A stretch of 64,000 bases of DNA from Notamacropus eugenii (Eukaryota > Chordata > Mammalia > Diprotodontia > Macropodidae), in the NCBI RefSeq assembly GCF_028372415.1, contig NC_092872.1, forward strand, positions 389,320,853 to 389,384,852, given 5' to 3'. Position numbers and translations under genes: made by a program. Numbering within the stretch: the first letter of the stretch is position 1; every line of letters begins with the position of its first letter. This document shows, piece after piece, positions 10,274 to 21,391 of this stretch. Below the pieces are notes generated by a model that was not told where the DNA came from, ran no database searches, and saw only the letters and a list, made by a program, of their open reading frames with translations.

Positions 10274-10566
10274 AGGGGCAATTAAGTGGTGCAATGGATA
10301 AAGCACAAGTCAGGAGGACCTGAGTTCAAATCTCACCTCAGACACTTGACACTCACTAGCTATGTGACCTTGGGCAAGTCACTTAACCCCAATTGCCTCA
10401 TCCTGGGTCATCTCCAGTCATCCTGATGAATATCTGGTCACTGGATTCAGATGGGGGAGAAGTGAGGCTGGTGACCTGCACAGCCCTCCCTCACTCAAAA
10501 CAAAGTCAAGTGCAAGTCATGTCATTTTTTCTCTGATGGCATGGTCTTCTTCAGCAACGAAGGATG

Positions 10567-10603
<37 letters not shown>

Positions 10604-10605
10604 AT
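10274..10605 (+). mobile_element. RTE-tailed CORE-SINE (WSINE1-like) with (CA)n tail; young
   Basis: Full-length SINE. The head is GGGGCAATTAAGTGGTGCAA. The core is CACTAGCTATGTGACCTTGG then CAAGTCACTTAACCCCAATT. An RTE-derived 3' part runs from ATCCTGATGAATATCTGGTC to GGCATGGTCTTCTTCAGC, followed by a (CA)n tail. It is bounded by a perfect 15-bp target-site duplication, ATTTCTCTTAAGGTT, at 10259-10273 and 10606-10620, so the microsatellite is part of the insertion. Perfect duplications and low apparent decay suggest a recent insertion. The subfamily name is from memory. Confidence 0.88.
10566..10605. repeat. (CA)n tail of the SINE
   Basis: Nearly perfect CA run immediately inside the right target-site duplication. 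It grew from the GAACACAC end of the element. Confidence 0.85.
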
Positions 10606-10727
10606 TTCTCTTAAGGTTCTAAAGGTAACCCAAAGGACTCATGTGGTTCTCTCCTATATGAGCTCAAGCCCCCATTCCTGTGTACACTCCTCACCAAAAT
10701 TAACAGCTGTGATATCTCATGGCAGCC

Positions 10728-10852
10728 GTTTTACCGGACAAATCCTTTTATTAAGGGGATTTGTTCTGTGAAGTTTGGATTTAGTCAAAGGGCCACATTT
10801 GAGGACCTAGAGGATCACATGTAGCCTCAAGGTTGCAGGTTCCCCACCCCTG
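10728..10852. mobile_element. hAT-type MITE, right half
   Basis: Shares GGATTTGTTCTGTGAAGTTT, GAGGACCTAGAGGATCACAT and the terminus GGTTCCCCACCCCTG with the complete copy at 18650-18852. The left half is missing. Confidence 0.7.
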
Positions 10853-10855
10853 AAA

Positions 10856-11415
10856 CCAATTAGTTTCTATAAAGGAACATTTGCTGAAAAGGTATAGCAA
10901 GAACCAAAGTACAAAAATATCCCTCTCAAATACTAGGGCACACGCTCCCCTCTACCATCGTGGTGCCTGGCAGAGACTTTAAAGTAGCTGCTAAAGTCTT
11001 CCTTCCAGCAAGTTCACTTTAGGGTATAACTTGGTCAGTGGATGTGTCTCCCTTACTTGTACAAGACAGAGTTTCAGCTGCCGTGGTTGGTTCACTGTAG
11101 AACTGGGTCAAGTAGGTCCTTTCTTAGGTGGCTACAACCTCTGGCAAGTTCTGCTGGCTCTTTCAACCCTTCAAAGCTCATAACTTAGTTGCATCTCCAA
11201 TTGTGCACTCGAGAACAATGAAAAGAATAGTCACATGGATGAAGGCAACATACAAATGAGATGTTCCAGATCTCATGATACCTCACTGAGAAGGACCTGA
11301 GGCCCTTCTCTAACCAAGAAGACCAAAGCTTGACTCACTACCAGGAATGAAAAGAGATCTAATCAGTCAATAAGTTCCTTTTGTATATATACTCATTTCC
11401 AGCTCAGGTTTTGTT
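10856..11415. other. Spacer with no recognised element
   Basis: No credible frame, repeat or RNA signal seen. Confidence 0.35.
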
Positions 11416-11416
11416 T

Positions 11417-11625
11417 ATCTTTCCTTTTCAAAGAGGATCATGACATGAGGGAAATGATGACATGAATTGCAGTTGAGTTTGATTTGAGTAAGGGAGGTCT
11501 GTGCAAGGTCACCAGCCTCACTTTCTTCTCTAGAGTCATCTGGATCCAGGAACTGGATGACTGGAGGTGGCCCAGGATGCAATGGGAGGCCCTGGCCCTT
11601 TTAGGTTAAAGCCTTTTCAGGAACT
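11417..11625 (-). mobile_element. RTE-tailed SINE
   Basis: Begins with the reverse tail TTATCTTTCCTTTTCAAAGAG, then GGATCATGACATGAGG, GTCACCAGCCTCACTTTCTT, TGGCCCAGGATGCAATGG and GGCCCTTTTAGGTTAAAGCC. The same family makes up the insert at 24351-24575. Confidence 0.6.
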
Positions 11626-11629
11626 TACT

Positions 11630-12360
11630 CATTTCCAACTCAGCAGGTAATTAAAAGACTTTTATTCACTACATAGCAAGTGAACAGAAACCAGGCACTG
11701 AATGCATGCTCTGAAGTAGAAGAGCTGGATTTTTCCCTTCTATGTCATCACCCACTGCCAGAAAGAGTTTTCCAAGTTGCCTCTTGGGTCCCTTGAACAT
11801 GTTCCCAGGATTTGGCCCTCAGTGGCCAACTTCTCATTACTTAGAGAAGTAAGAAAAGAAAGACTATTGCGCACTGGAGCTAAATAATTGATGTGAAGCT
11901 TTACTTGCAGAAAAAAGATGTGAATCCTCTCAGAAAGAAGCAACTTCTTGTGTTAATAGGAAAAAGAACATACAACTAGTGTTGTTTGGGTATGGAGAAA
12001 GCTATTGTTTACTTAAAAAACAATATTCTAATTAAATATCTCTCTAAAGAATTAAAATGGTGGACATCTGCAACTGGCAATGGAGAGACATGTGGTTAGT
12101 ACAACAGGTGTCAGAACAGAACTAATGATAATTTCTGAGCAAAATACAGTATAAAAGTATCTTTATGAAGTGTTTGATGAGGAAAAAAGAGAGGCCAGTC
12201 ATGTAGCAATTCCAAGGGATGATAAGTTTACAGCCTGAATATCATTCTAGGTCTCAATGAATGTTAAAAGACCTAAAAGAAGACCTCCAACTATTTGGAG
12301 ACTATATCAGAGGACGGTAAAAACTATATAGGATGAGAAAACATGGATGGTTTGCAATCT
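11630..12360. other. Spacer with no recognised element
   Basis: AT-rich sequence. I see no repeat landmark and no convincing frame. Confidence 0.35.
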
Positions 12361-12361
12361 A

Positions 12362-13745
12362 CACAGAATCCTACAATTTCAGAGTTAGAAGGGACATCAG
12401 CAGTCATCTTGTCCAACATCATTGGAACCCCTACTAAAAAATGCCTTACAAGTGATTAAGAGAAATGATTATTAATAACTAATAATTTGGAGAGATTCTG
12501 AGATCCCCCCTTATTCTATTTTAAAGACCTCAGTCTCTGAAGGTTGAGTCAACCTTCTCCTTTATCTGACCCCATCCAACCTTACTAGGAATCTCTAGTC
12601 TAAAGTGAATTCCACTCAATCAACCTTGGGTGGAGACAGACCTTTTTATCTAAATTGGGTAGAGGCAGACCCTTTTGTGTAAATTGCCCAAGGTTAAGGG
12701 TGGTCTGGGTATGGAGATAGTCTCTCAGTACAAGGGTGACATGATGTCGCTCTCAGTCCCTCATTGTAATAGTCGTTCTTTCATTAATTGTTACCCAATC
12801 AGGGTTGTTTTCCCCCATGAGAAACACCTACTCTTCAAAGGGTATATAAACTGTGAATTTGCCATGATTGTCTTTGGTCTTTGAGAGACAACCAAGTGAG
12901 CATCCTTTTATTAAAATGCAGGCATTATTAATAAAATTATTAAATTACCCAGAAATTATGTTTCATGAACCTTTTTATCACCACATGGTCATGCAGCCTT
13001 TGATCAAAGACATCTGACAAGGAAACCACCACCTCTCCAGACAGTCCATTCCACTTTCAGACAGCTCTAAGTGTAGGAAACTTTTCCTGATATCAAGTCT
13101 AAATTTGCCTCTTTACAGCTTCTACCCATTGACCCTGGTTCTGCTCTCTGGGGCCAAACAGAACAATAACAATCCATCTTCCACATAACAGCCCTCCAAA
13201 TAACTGAAGACAGAGCTCATCTCTCCTGAGCCTTCCCTTCTTTAGGCTAAATGTGAACAGTTCCTTCATATCAATCTTCCTATGTCATCAGCTCAAGACC
13301 CTTCATCATCCTGGTTTCTCTCCCCTGGAGCCTCTCCAGCTTGTCAACACCCTTCTTAAAGCAAATCTCAGAACTGTTAAAAAAAATACTCCATGTGAGG
13401 TCTAATGAGGCCAGGGTACAGTAGGACCACTACCTACCTATTCTTGGAAGCTGTCTCTTTTAATGAAGTACAAAACTGCATTAGCTTTTCATAGCTACCA
13501 CATCACACCACTGACTTATATTGAGCTTTTGGTCTGCTAAAACTATCAGATCTTCTTCAAACAAATTGCAGTCTAACTATACGTGGTGTTTGGCATGTAG
13601 TAGGTACATAATAAATGCTTATTTACCTATCTTGTACTAGTGAAGCTGCTTTATTTAGACCCAAGTATAAGACTTTATGTTTTTCCCTATTGAATGTCAT
13701 CTTAGAAATTTTAGCCCAAGACTCTTACCTGTTGAGCACTATCAT
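12362..13745 (-). mobile_element. L3/CR1 LINE 3' part, interrupted by an LTR
   Basis: On the + strand it reads as the reverse complement of CR1-L3 3' sequence: AGAATCCTACAATTTCAGAG, GTTAGAAGGGACATCAG, ACAGTCCATTCCACTTTCAG, TTTGCCTCTTTACAGCTTC, CTCCAGCTTGTCAACACCC, ATTAGCTTTTCATAGC and GACTTTATGTTTTTCCCTA. The continuity is broken at 12453-12983 by an LTR and near 13573-13615 by a short L2/MIR-type tail (GTAGTAGGTACATAATAAA). Confidence 0.8.
12453..12983 (+). mobile_element. Solo endogenous-retrovirus LTR nested in the L3 copy
   Basis: About 530 bp that splits the L3 consensus cleanly and has LTR architecture: TG start, CA end, a TATA box GGGTATATAAAC near 12840 and poly(A)-signal-like AATAAAAT near 12930. 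No internal viral region is attached, so it looks like a solo LTR fossil. It is younger than its L3 host. Family not determined. Confidence 0.6.
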
Positions 13746-13749
13746 ATGT

Positions 13750-14230
13750 ATCAACTGCAGATCTATACCAGATGGGAGGAATAGCCACATGATGAGAACA
13801 AAGCTCCATCAAAAAAACAAACATTACAGAGGTCTGTTGTTTTCTAAGGTCCAGGACCTAACAGAGAACCTCCAAGACTTGTCAAATCTCATTCAGATGG
13901 GGAGCAAATGATGCCACAAGAAGAAAGTGAGAAAGCATTTCAAAGAATTTTGAAGTGCTGAGCAAGAAAGAAGACCTTAGAGGTACAGATGATGCTTAAT
14001 CATGACAACTGATTTAATGCAGGCTTACTACTGAATTAAGAACCATAAAAAGAAAAAGAAGGAATTTGCAAGTGGCTAAGAAAATGATGCCTAAGAATAG
14101 GATTTGGATTTCTGAATCACAAGTTAGAAAAAGAATAATAGGCTCTTGATACAGGATAGAATGAGAGCTCATAAAAATATATTTGCTTGAAGCCTTGGAA
14201 ATCTGATCAATAGGATTTAAAATTAAAAAT
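13750..14230. other. Spacer with no recognised element
   Basis: Purine-rich, A-rich sequence. No landmark recognised. Confidence 0.3.
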
Positions 14231-14234
14231 GAAG

Positions 14235-14380
14235 AGAAAACTGCAAATACACATACATATATGTGCGCATATATATACATACATGTATATATGTATAGGC
14301 ATGCATGGATGGATGGATATCCATTTTATATATATATGTGTATATATATATACATACATATGTATGTGTGTGTATGCCAA
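14235..14380. repeat. TA/CA/TG alternating purine-pyrimidine repeat
   Basis: About 140 bp of ATACATATATGT-type repeats with GGAT units near 14308-14320. Extensive self-complementarity, probably a variable microsatellite. Confidence 0.8.
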
Positions 14381-14589
14381 ACCAAATATCATAGAGAGGG
14401 TGACAGGCATAACATAGAAAAATAGAAGGGATTAGTAATTCACAGGAGATAATACATAAGAAGAGTTCCATCAATAAAAGATATGGCCTCAAATAACTAT
14501 ATACAAATGTACAAAGTGTTGATAATAAATAGACTGACCTAGATATCCCAAAGCAAGTAGGAAAATTTAATACATATGACTAGGATTTT

Positions 14590-15370
14590 GTGGGATAGGA
14601 CAACTGATCAAAATATGATGCTGGAAGGTATCCTTTATTCAAAAGGTATAAGAGAGGCAAAAAGAGTAGGGAGATGGAGTAGCATTGAATATTAAGATAA
14701 AATTATATGAGGAGATCCAAGAACTTTGAATGAAAGCATAGTGGAGTATGAAAATGGAGAGCAGAAGCAGTATTGTCATGTAGCACATTACAGGCCACCC
14801 AGACAAAGAGGGGAAATAAGACAAGGAGTTTGAAACAGATCACAAAGCAATTAAGGAAACATGTTGTGGTAGACTGTATTATTGATTTCCATTTAAAATA
14901 ACTTCATTTTTCAAAAGGCAGAGAAAGAAACAAGCTTATTTGCTTCTGGCCAACAAGATTAAGAAAAATAATTGACTGCTGATGTACAGATAATAGGAAT
15001 CTTCAGGGGAAGAGACCATTCCATCTTAGAATCTGAGATGGAGAAGAAGAGGAAAGTCCAACATAGTCTAACCCCCATCCTAGATTTGGGGAAAAATTTT
15101 TCCAAAGCATTCAGCGAAAAAATTGGTAGAATCTAATAGTCTAAAATTTTACAAGAGAAGTTAGTCCAGTAGGGATGGGAAGTTCTAAGGAATGAAACTC
15201 TGAAGACATAAAAAAAAATTATTCTATAAGAAAACTAGCACTATCTAGCCTGAAGACTTGGGGTAGGGAAGCTATTGTATGGAAGAGGGCTAGTCTTGTT
15301 CTGCTTGTCACCAGAGGCCAGAGCAACAAGCAATGGGTGAGAGGTGCAGGGGGACAAATTCATGCTTAAT
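14590..15370 (+). mobile_element. L3/CR1 LINE fragments (endonuclease region joined to 3' region)
   Basis: TACAGGCCACCCAGACAAAG with GGAGTTTGAAACAGATCAC (about 14790-14850) matches the L3 endonuclease segment encoding YRPPGQ. At about 15245-15370, GGAAGAGGGCTAGTCTTGTT and CAAGCAATGGGTGAGAGG match the L3 3' region, so the middle is missing. Old. Confidence 0.5.
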
Positions 15371-15374
15371 GCAA

Positions 15375-16378
15375 GTATAGGGGAAAGAGTGAGTCCCACA
15401 TATTTGGTGAGGCGCATGTGTAGAGAAGGGGTTGTCATTGTGTGACTCAATGGGAAACAGAATAGACATCTCTGGCCTCTTCTCCCACTCTTCTCCAAGG
15501 AAGACTTTCATTCCTGCCAGGAGTGGAAGCAGGAGGTTGGAGATTGGAGGTTTTTCTGCACTCCTCAAAAAGAGGGGGTGCTGGGCTAAAATTACATCCA
15601 TCTGCTCCCTTAAATATTGTTTGTTTGGGGAATATGATTGGGTTCCATCTAACTTCTGATTACTCTGTCTTTTGGAGGGAAAGGGAGACCCCAAGTTCTT
15701 TATTCAAGGTTTAACCCCTTTCTCACCAAATATCAGTTACACAATGAACATACACAACAAATAGCAAAGAAGACCATTTATACAAATCCTAGCAAAAGAG
15801 AAATCTGAGAAGGAATACATAGGAGAATTTGAAGCAGATGATACAAAATGAAAGAGCTCTCCTACTGAAAGCAAAATAACTCAGCTCAACCAAGTGAGAG
15901 ATTTCACCCAACAAGAAATTCCCCCACAATCTCTAGTATAGCAAGTTGGAAACAGAGACAGGATGGAGACTGCCAGATCCTCTTACGTCTTCCCAGAGTC
16001 TTCTCCTTAAGCAACCTGAATTGACATTGGCCTCTTCCATCTTCTATCTCAAAGCTGGAAGCCAGGAGTGCCCAAAGCAATTCAACGCTTGAAAGAAGAC
16101 TTGAAGCTTGGTTTGAAGATCCAAAGGGGGACTGGTTAAGAACTGAAGCCCTTTCATCTTTTGCCAACTCCTCTCTGCCCCTCATGCAGGAGAGAGCATT
16201 CATAGCCACCAGTAAGGAGACAATCCCATACCAATGGGCTTTGGGACAGGGGTTACATGAGGGAAAACTTCCTAAAATTAGAATGGATGGTATGATGATA
16301 ACTGAAACAGAGAAGACAGAGCTACTCAGCTCTTATCTTGTCCCTACTCCTTCTGCAAAGGACAATAAAATTTTGTGA
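15375..16378. other. Spacer with no recognised element
   Basis: Contains several 60-130 codon frames on both strands (for example 15308-15694 minus). None shows a domain, family match or splice context, so I treat them as chance frames. It may be an unrecognised transposon insertion between two L3 fragments. Confidence 0.3.
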
Positions 16379-16995
16379 TGACTGGCCTTTTGCCAAATCA
16401 TAGCTGACAAAAGTGACTCTGTGTTTGATCACTGATTGACCTGTTTATCTACCTGAAAGCTCCTATTTACCTAAAAACTGGTTTAGGTTTGAACACTATT
16501 CCTACCCACCTACTCACCCCCATGTACCAAGAATTTCTTATGTACCTAATAATTCACTTGGTCAGCTTTATTTAGATAAGGAATGCAAGGTTCTCCTGAT
16601 CATAATGAGTTTATGAAACTACATTAATCAGTGTTTTCAAGGCTAACAAACTTTCCCAATCACAATGACTGATAAGAGGTAGTCGTAGTTTGAGTCACCT
16701 GTTGATTAACTGTTCTGAAGGTCCTCCTCCTACTTGGTTCCTGTGAATCTGCCTAGCAGCAACAATCAGATATTAAAGGAGAAACCCAGATCTCTGGGCT
16801 CTCCCTTGGAGTATCTCATTTACACTGAAGCTACCACTCATGTTTGCCTGCGGAACTGAAGGGCTAGGGATCTGAATCCTTACATGTCTATGAGTAATAA
16901 GCTGCCTGTGATTCCTGAATACTATATTCCTACTTTGTACCTCGCCCAGGATATCCTTATGCCTTTATATTATAAATAATAAAACAAAAATTACT
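16379..16995 (+). mobile_element. Possible LTR (fossil)
   Basis: Weakly LTR-like: a GATATTAAAGGAG box near 16770, then CTCTGGGCTCTCCCTTGGAG, and AATAAAAC near 16978. No partner LTR or internal region is seen. The family is unknown and this may be ordinary spacer. Confidence 0.25.
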
Positions 16996-17149
16996 AGACA
17001 AGTTGATAGCCAATGTAAGAAAGGCTGTATTAAAAAAGCGCCTAACTGCTCTTGATGAATTCATGTCAATTGACTCAGATGAACGACATCCTTGGGTCCT
17101 AAAAAGAAATGGCAAGAGTTGGCTAAGCCATTGTTAATAATGTTTGAAT

Positions 17150-17372
17150 GTATTAATTAATAAAAAGAATTTATTAAAGACTTGCTATGTGCCAACCACT
17201 ATACTAAGTGCTGGGGAAACAAGCAGAAAAAATGAGACAGTCCCTGCTCTCAAGGAACTCATGATTTAATTGGGAAGGACAACATATATAAAAGATATAT
17301 GAAAGGCAGGTGATAAAAGTCTAGATGTTCTAAGAGTACAGCTTTAGTGCAGGTGCCAAGGTCACTGAAGAG
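17150..17372 (-). mobile_element. L2 3' end inserted in L3
   Basis: ACTTGCTATGTGCCAACCAC and CTAAGTGCTGGGGAAAC followed by CCCTGCTCTCAAGGAACTCA is the reverse complement of the L2 3' terminus. L3 sequence resumes at about 17385 (ATCATGGAAGATAAGAG). Confidence 0.65.
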
Positions 17373-17741
17373 AAAAATAGAATCAAAAATCATGGAAGAT
17401 AAGAGAGGTGCCACATGAATGGAGAAAGACAGATGTGTCTATTTTAAAAAAAAAAGAGAAGAGAATAAATAGAATTGGCAAACTATAGGTCACTGAATTT
17501 GACTTCAGGTCTTGGGGAAATTCTAGAATGAATCATTATGGAAGAGGTGGGCAAATATCTAGGAAGAGAAGAGGTGCTTTTCTAAGAGCCAGTATAGCTT
17601 TGTTCAGAAGAGGCTGTAGTAGACTAACCTCATTTCCTTTTCTTTTTTGGACAGTACTATGTAAATGAGGGGAATATTATGAATACAGTATACTAAATTT
17701 TTTGGTTGAATTTTTATTTTAATTTATTTTTCTGTTCCAAA

Positions 17742-17742
<1 letters not shown>

Positions 17743-17790
<48 letters not shown>

Positions 17791-17812
17791 CCCTCTCTCT
17801 CTCTCTCTCTCT
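17743..17812. repeat. (TC)n microsatellite
   Basis: About 70 bp of TC with a few interruptions, inside the L1 3'UTR fragment. Confidence 0.9.
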
Positions 17813-18056
17813 TCCCTATCCTACCCTTTGAAAAGGTAAGAAATATGACATCCATTTTATATATAAATTCATGCAAAATATATACTTGCATTAGCCATTT
17901 TTCAGGAGGGAAAGGAACTAAAATAAATTTTTCAAAAATTCTTCAATATGCCCTCCTAATTTATCAGTTCCCTCTTTGCAAGTAAATAACATTCTTCATC
18001 ATAAGTCCTTTGGAGTTGTGGTGGATCATTGTATTGATCAGAGTTATTAAGTCTTT

Positions 18057-18300
18057 GCTGGCACCTAGGTGGTGCAGTGGATAGAGTACCAGTCTAGAGT
18101 TGGGAAGTATGAGTTCAAATCTAGCCTCAGACACTTACTAGCTGTGTGACCTTGGGCAAATTATTTAACCTTGTTTGTCCCAGTTTCCTCATCTGTAAAA
18201 TGAGCTGAAGAAGGAAATGGCAAAACATTCCTGAATCTTGGCCAAAATAAAAAAGCCCATGTGAGGTCACAAAGGGTCAGACACAACGGAAAAATGAACT
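18057..18300 (+). mobile_element. MAR1-type CORE-SINE with BovB/RTE-like tail
   Basis: Full-length: head CTGGCACCTAGGTGGTGCAG, core ACACTTACTAGCTGTGTGAC and TTTCCTCATCTGTAAAATGA, then the RTE-like tail GAAGAAGGAAATGGCAAAAC ... GGTCACAAAGGGTCAGACAC. It sits inside the L1 3'UTR fragment, with GTCTTT on both sides (18051-18056 and 18301-18306). Three-level nest: L3, then L1, then MAR1. Confidence 0.82.
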
Positions 18301-18649
18301 GTCTTTCACAGTTAAACTAGATTTTAATGAAGCTTTTGGTAAAGTATTTCATACTATTCTTGAGGAGAAGATGGAGACAAATGGATTGAATAAATCAGAA
18401 GAATTCAAAACTAGATGTGTGGTCAGACTCAAAGAGTAGTTGTTAATAGTTCAATGTCAGTATAATAGGAGGTCTTCAGTAGAGTGACCTAGGCATCGAT
18501 GCTTGGCCCTGTGCTATTAAACACATTTATCAATGACTTGAATAAAGGATAGATGGCATGCTCATCAAATGTGTAGATGACACAAAACTTGGAATGATAG
18601 ATAACCAAATGAACAAGAATCAGGAACCAAAAGAATTTTGACAGCCTAG

Positions 18650-18852
18650 CAGGTGTGAGGAACCTGAGGTCTCAAGGCTATATGTGGCCCTCTAGGTCCT
18701 TGGGTGCAGCCTTTTGACTGAGTCCAAGTTTTACAGAACAAGTCCTTTCATTAAGAGGATTTGTTCTGTGAAGTTTGGATTCAGTCAAAGTGCCATACTT
18801 GAGGATCTAGAGGGCCACATGTAGCCTCAAGGCTATAGGTTCCCCACCCCTG
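18650..18852. mobile_element. hAT-type MITE, complete
   Basis: About 203 bp with long inverted ends: CAGGTGTGAGGAACCT at the left against AGGTTCCCCACCCCTG at the right. The interior is also palindromic (GTGGCCCTCTAGGTCCT against GAGGATCTAGAGGGCCAC). It interrupts the L3 sequence between CAGCCTAG and GACTAGTG. Non-autonomous, no transposase. Confidence 0.8.
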
Positions 18853-19607
18853 GACTAGTGCATTGGACTGATCTAATAACATGAAATTCAATGGGGATAA
18901 ATGCAATGCACTTGAGTACAAAAAAAAGTAGGCCGAGTTAGGCAGAAGTTTATCTGAAAATGATCTGGAAGCATCTACAAGCTCAGTATGATTCAGGGAT
19001 GTAAAGTGACAGATATATACATGTATGTATGTATGTATAGCTAATGGGACTTTGGACTGCATTTAAAAAGGTATAGTTCCACTGAACGCTGCCTCATCAG
19101 ACTTTATCTGGAATATTGTATTCAGTTCTGGGAACCTCCACTGAAGGACACTGATAAACTAAACTGTCTCCAGAGAAGACAACCAAGGTGGTGAATCCAT
19201 GTCATATGGTGATTGATTAAGGAACCTGGCACATTTAGATTAGAAAATAGAAGACTCCAGGGAAACATGACAATTATCTTCAAGTATTTGAAGTGCTGCC
19301 ATTTGGAAGATTGATTAGACTCATTCTGTTTGGTCCCAGAGGACAGAAGCAATAACAATGGGTGGAATATATAAAGAAGCCAATTTAGGTTTAATGTCAG
19401 GAAAAACTTCTTGACAATTAGAATTATCTAAAGGTGGAATGAGTTACTTGTAGAGATGGTGGTTTTCTCCTTCCTAGACATCTTCAGTTGGATGCAGGAT
19501 AACTGCTTGCCAGGTATGATGGTTGCTATTTGGATTCATTTTGTATATAGGTTGGACCAGTTGGTAACTGAGGGTCCTTCCAACCCTCAAATTCTATAAT
19601 TCTATGA

Positions 19608-20030
19608 AATATATTCTTCAAAATGAAGAGGATGATTTCAGAGAAACCTGGGAAGAGTTGTATGATTTGATGTCAAGTGAAGTGAACAGAACCAGGAGAG
19701 CAATTCATACAATGACAGCAGTATGATAAAGGCAAAAAAGTCTGAAAGAATTAGGAGCTCTTATCACCATAAGGACCAACTGCAATTCCAGTGGACTAGT
19801 CAACAATAAAACTTGCTAGCTGCCTCCTAATAGAGAGAAAAAAGATAGAAAGACTATTTTTAAGATAATGTAGAAATTTGTTTTGATTTGACTATATATG
19901 TATGTTCTTTAGATCGCAAGGTGGTGGCAAGGGGTAGGGGAAAAGGGGAAGTAGGAGAGCAAGAAAACAGTTTTTGCTGAGTGGAAAAAATGTACATATT
20001 TAAATAAAATTTTAAAAGAAATCGATTATT
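19608..20030 (+). mobile_element. L1-family 3' end (ORF2 tail and 3'UTR)
   Basis: TTTCAGAGAAACCTGGGAAG, AGTGAAGTGAACAGAACCAG and TTTGTTTTGATTTGACTATA match the older marsupial L1 3' region, ending in an A-rich tail. Placed directly after the L3 end. Confidence 0.55.
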
Positions 20031-20061
20031 CAACATTTCAATGAATACATTTCATTAACAT

Positions 20062-20674
20062 AAATCACAGGTTCTCAAACTTACTTGGCCTACCACCCCC
20101 TTTTTAAAAAAGAAAATTACTCAATACTCCCCTGGAAATCTACTTTCTTTAACCCTTTAACTTTTTTTTTAATTTGTATCATTTAAAAATATATATGACA
20201 CATCTTAAATTTAATAATTTATTATAAATTTGTGGGGTTTTTTCTGCATTGAAATATTGGTGATGCAATATTGTGTCATATAACCACATAGTATCATATT
20301 GTAAAAGAGTCATTACACACACATATTCCTGCTGATGCATATTGGACATCCCAATAATGCATGACATGCTTACCTGCCAACATTTGCTTGTCAAGACCTG
20401 TCGGTGGACTTGCCCACTGATAAGTTTTAACTTGCATTTTGTGTGTTTATTTGGAAAATAATGTAATCACTATGACTTTCACTCTATTACATAATGGATG
20501 AAGCATGTACAAATGGTTTTTCAAAGTTTTCTTACCTTCTCTTCTTTCCTTATGTTTCCACTGTCCCCTTAATTTTATTCAATGCCCCCAATTGCTCTCA
20601 AGGCAACTACCACCCCCCTGGATCATTCCAGGGCCTCCCAGAGGATGGTATTGCCCACTTTGAGGACCTATAAT
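20062..20674. mobile_element. hAT-type non-autonomous DNA transposon
   Basis: Inverted ends AGGTTCTCAAACTTACTTGG at the left and CACTTTGAGGACCTATA at the right, with subterminal pairs CTACCACCCCC and CTACCACCCCCCTGG-like blocks. About 610 bp, no transposase frame. Confidence 0.5.
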
Positions 20675-21190
20675 TAATCCTTCAAAAAATATTAGGCTTA
20701 CAACCCATCTATACCTTCTCATCCAGTGTGACTTTTATTCATTTTGTCCTTTAAATTCTCCACAGTGGTTCTACCCAACATTCTGGACACCTTCTTCTTG
20801 AGTATCAACGGAGCTCTTGCTCTACTAACCTTTGCTCACACTACATGACTCCTCTACTTCCTTTTCCCATCATAGACTTATTTGATAATATATTTATATC
20901 ACGTTTCTGTGAAATTTTTCATTGGAAATAATACTGAAGCCAATTAATACATATCATGTATCTTTCAATTGTCCTTTGGGTGATCTGTTATTTTGATTCT
21001 TCAGAGATTATGATTCACAATCTCTCTTCAAGATTCAAAGCCTTAGAGTATAACCAGAAGAATACTGATTTTTAAAAGATAACTTAGTTTCTGCAATACT
21101 GCAAAACTGCCCAGTTGCAATTCAGTCCTCTGGCTTCTCCTTTTCAATTTCTGACCCTGCTTTTTTGTCAGTTTTCTGTGTCTATCCAAG

Positions 21191-21191
<1 letters not shown>

Positions 21192-21230
<39 letters not shown>
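21192..21230. repeat. (GT)n microsatellite
   Basis: About 19 perfect GT units. Confidence 0.95.
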
Positions 21231-21234
<4 letters not shown>

Positions 21235-21391
21235 AGGGACCAACTCTATGACTTCTCTATCCAACTGCATATAAACCCCTGGACAGTAAGCATTCTGCAT
21301 TATTTCAGGGTTTTCCTGTATGGGAAGTTAAGACATGAACTTTTGAGCAATTATGTATTTCACTTAGGGGTCTTCACAAAGTTCCAGGTTT

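Larger units (their letters stand above)
17702..18315 (-). mobile_element. L1-family 3'UTR fragment inserted in L3
   Basis: T-rich start (poly(A) side), then TTCCAAATTCTCTCTC with a long (TC)n run, TCATGCAAAATATATACTTG, CTCCTAATTTATCAGTTCCC and TTGATCAGAGTTATTAAG. This matches marsupial L1-type 3'UTR in reverse. L3 sequence flanks it with similar 10-mers (ACTAAATTTT at 17692-17701 and ACTAGATTTT at 18316-18325), a likely decayed target duplication. Confidence 0.6.
17030..19605 (+). mobile_element. L3/CR1 LINE (RT region to 3' end), multiply interrupted
   Basis: Scattered + strand L3 reverse-transcriptase landmarks: TGGAGAAAGACAGATGTGTC near 17420, AGAGCCAGTATAGCTTTGTT near 17585, CTAGATTTTAATGAAGC near 18317, ATCGATGCTTGGCCCTGTGC near 18495 and TCATCAAATGTGTAGATGAC near 18565. 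The 3' region follows (ACTTTATCTGGAATATTGTA, CCAGAGGACAGAAGCAATAA), then the diagnostic CR1 terminus CAAATTCTATAATTCTATGA at about 19588-19607. It is interrupted by four insertions, listed separately. Old. Confidence 0.85.

Noticed and set aside
15308-16209. Frames of 60-130 codons on both strands suggesting an unknown gene
   Set aside because: No conserved motif, no splice sites fitting the frames, and L3 fragments lie on both sides; chance frames are more likely.
16379-16995. A complete endogenous retrovirus between 15.4 and 17.0 kb
   Set aside because: At most one weak LTR-like stretch; no second LTR and no gag, pol or env similarity seen.
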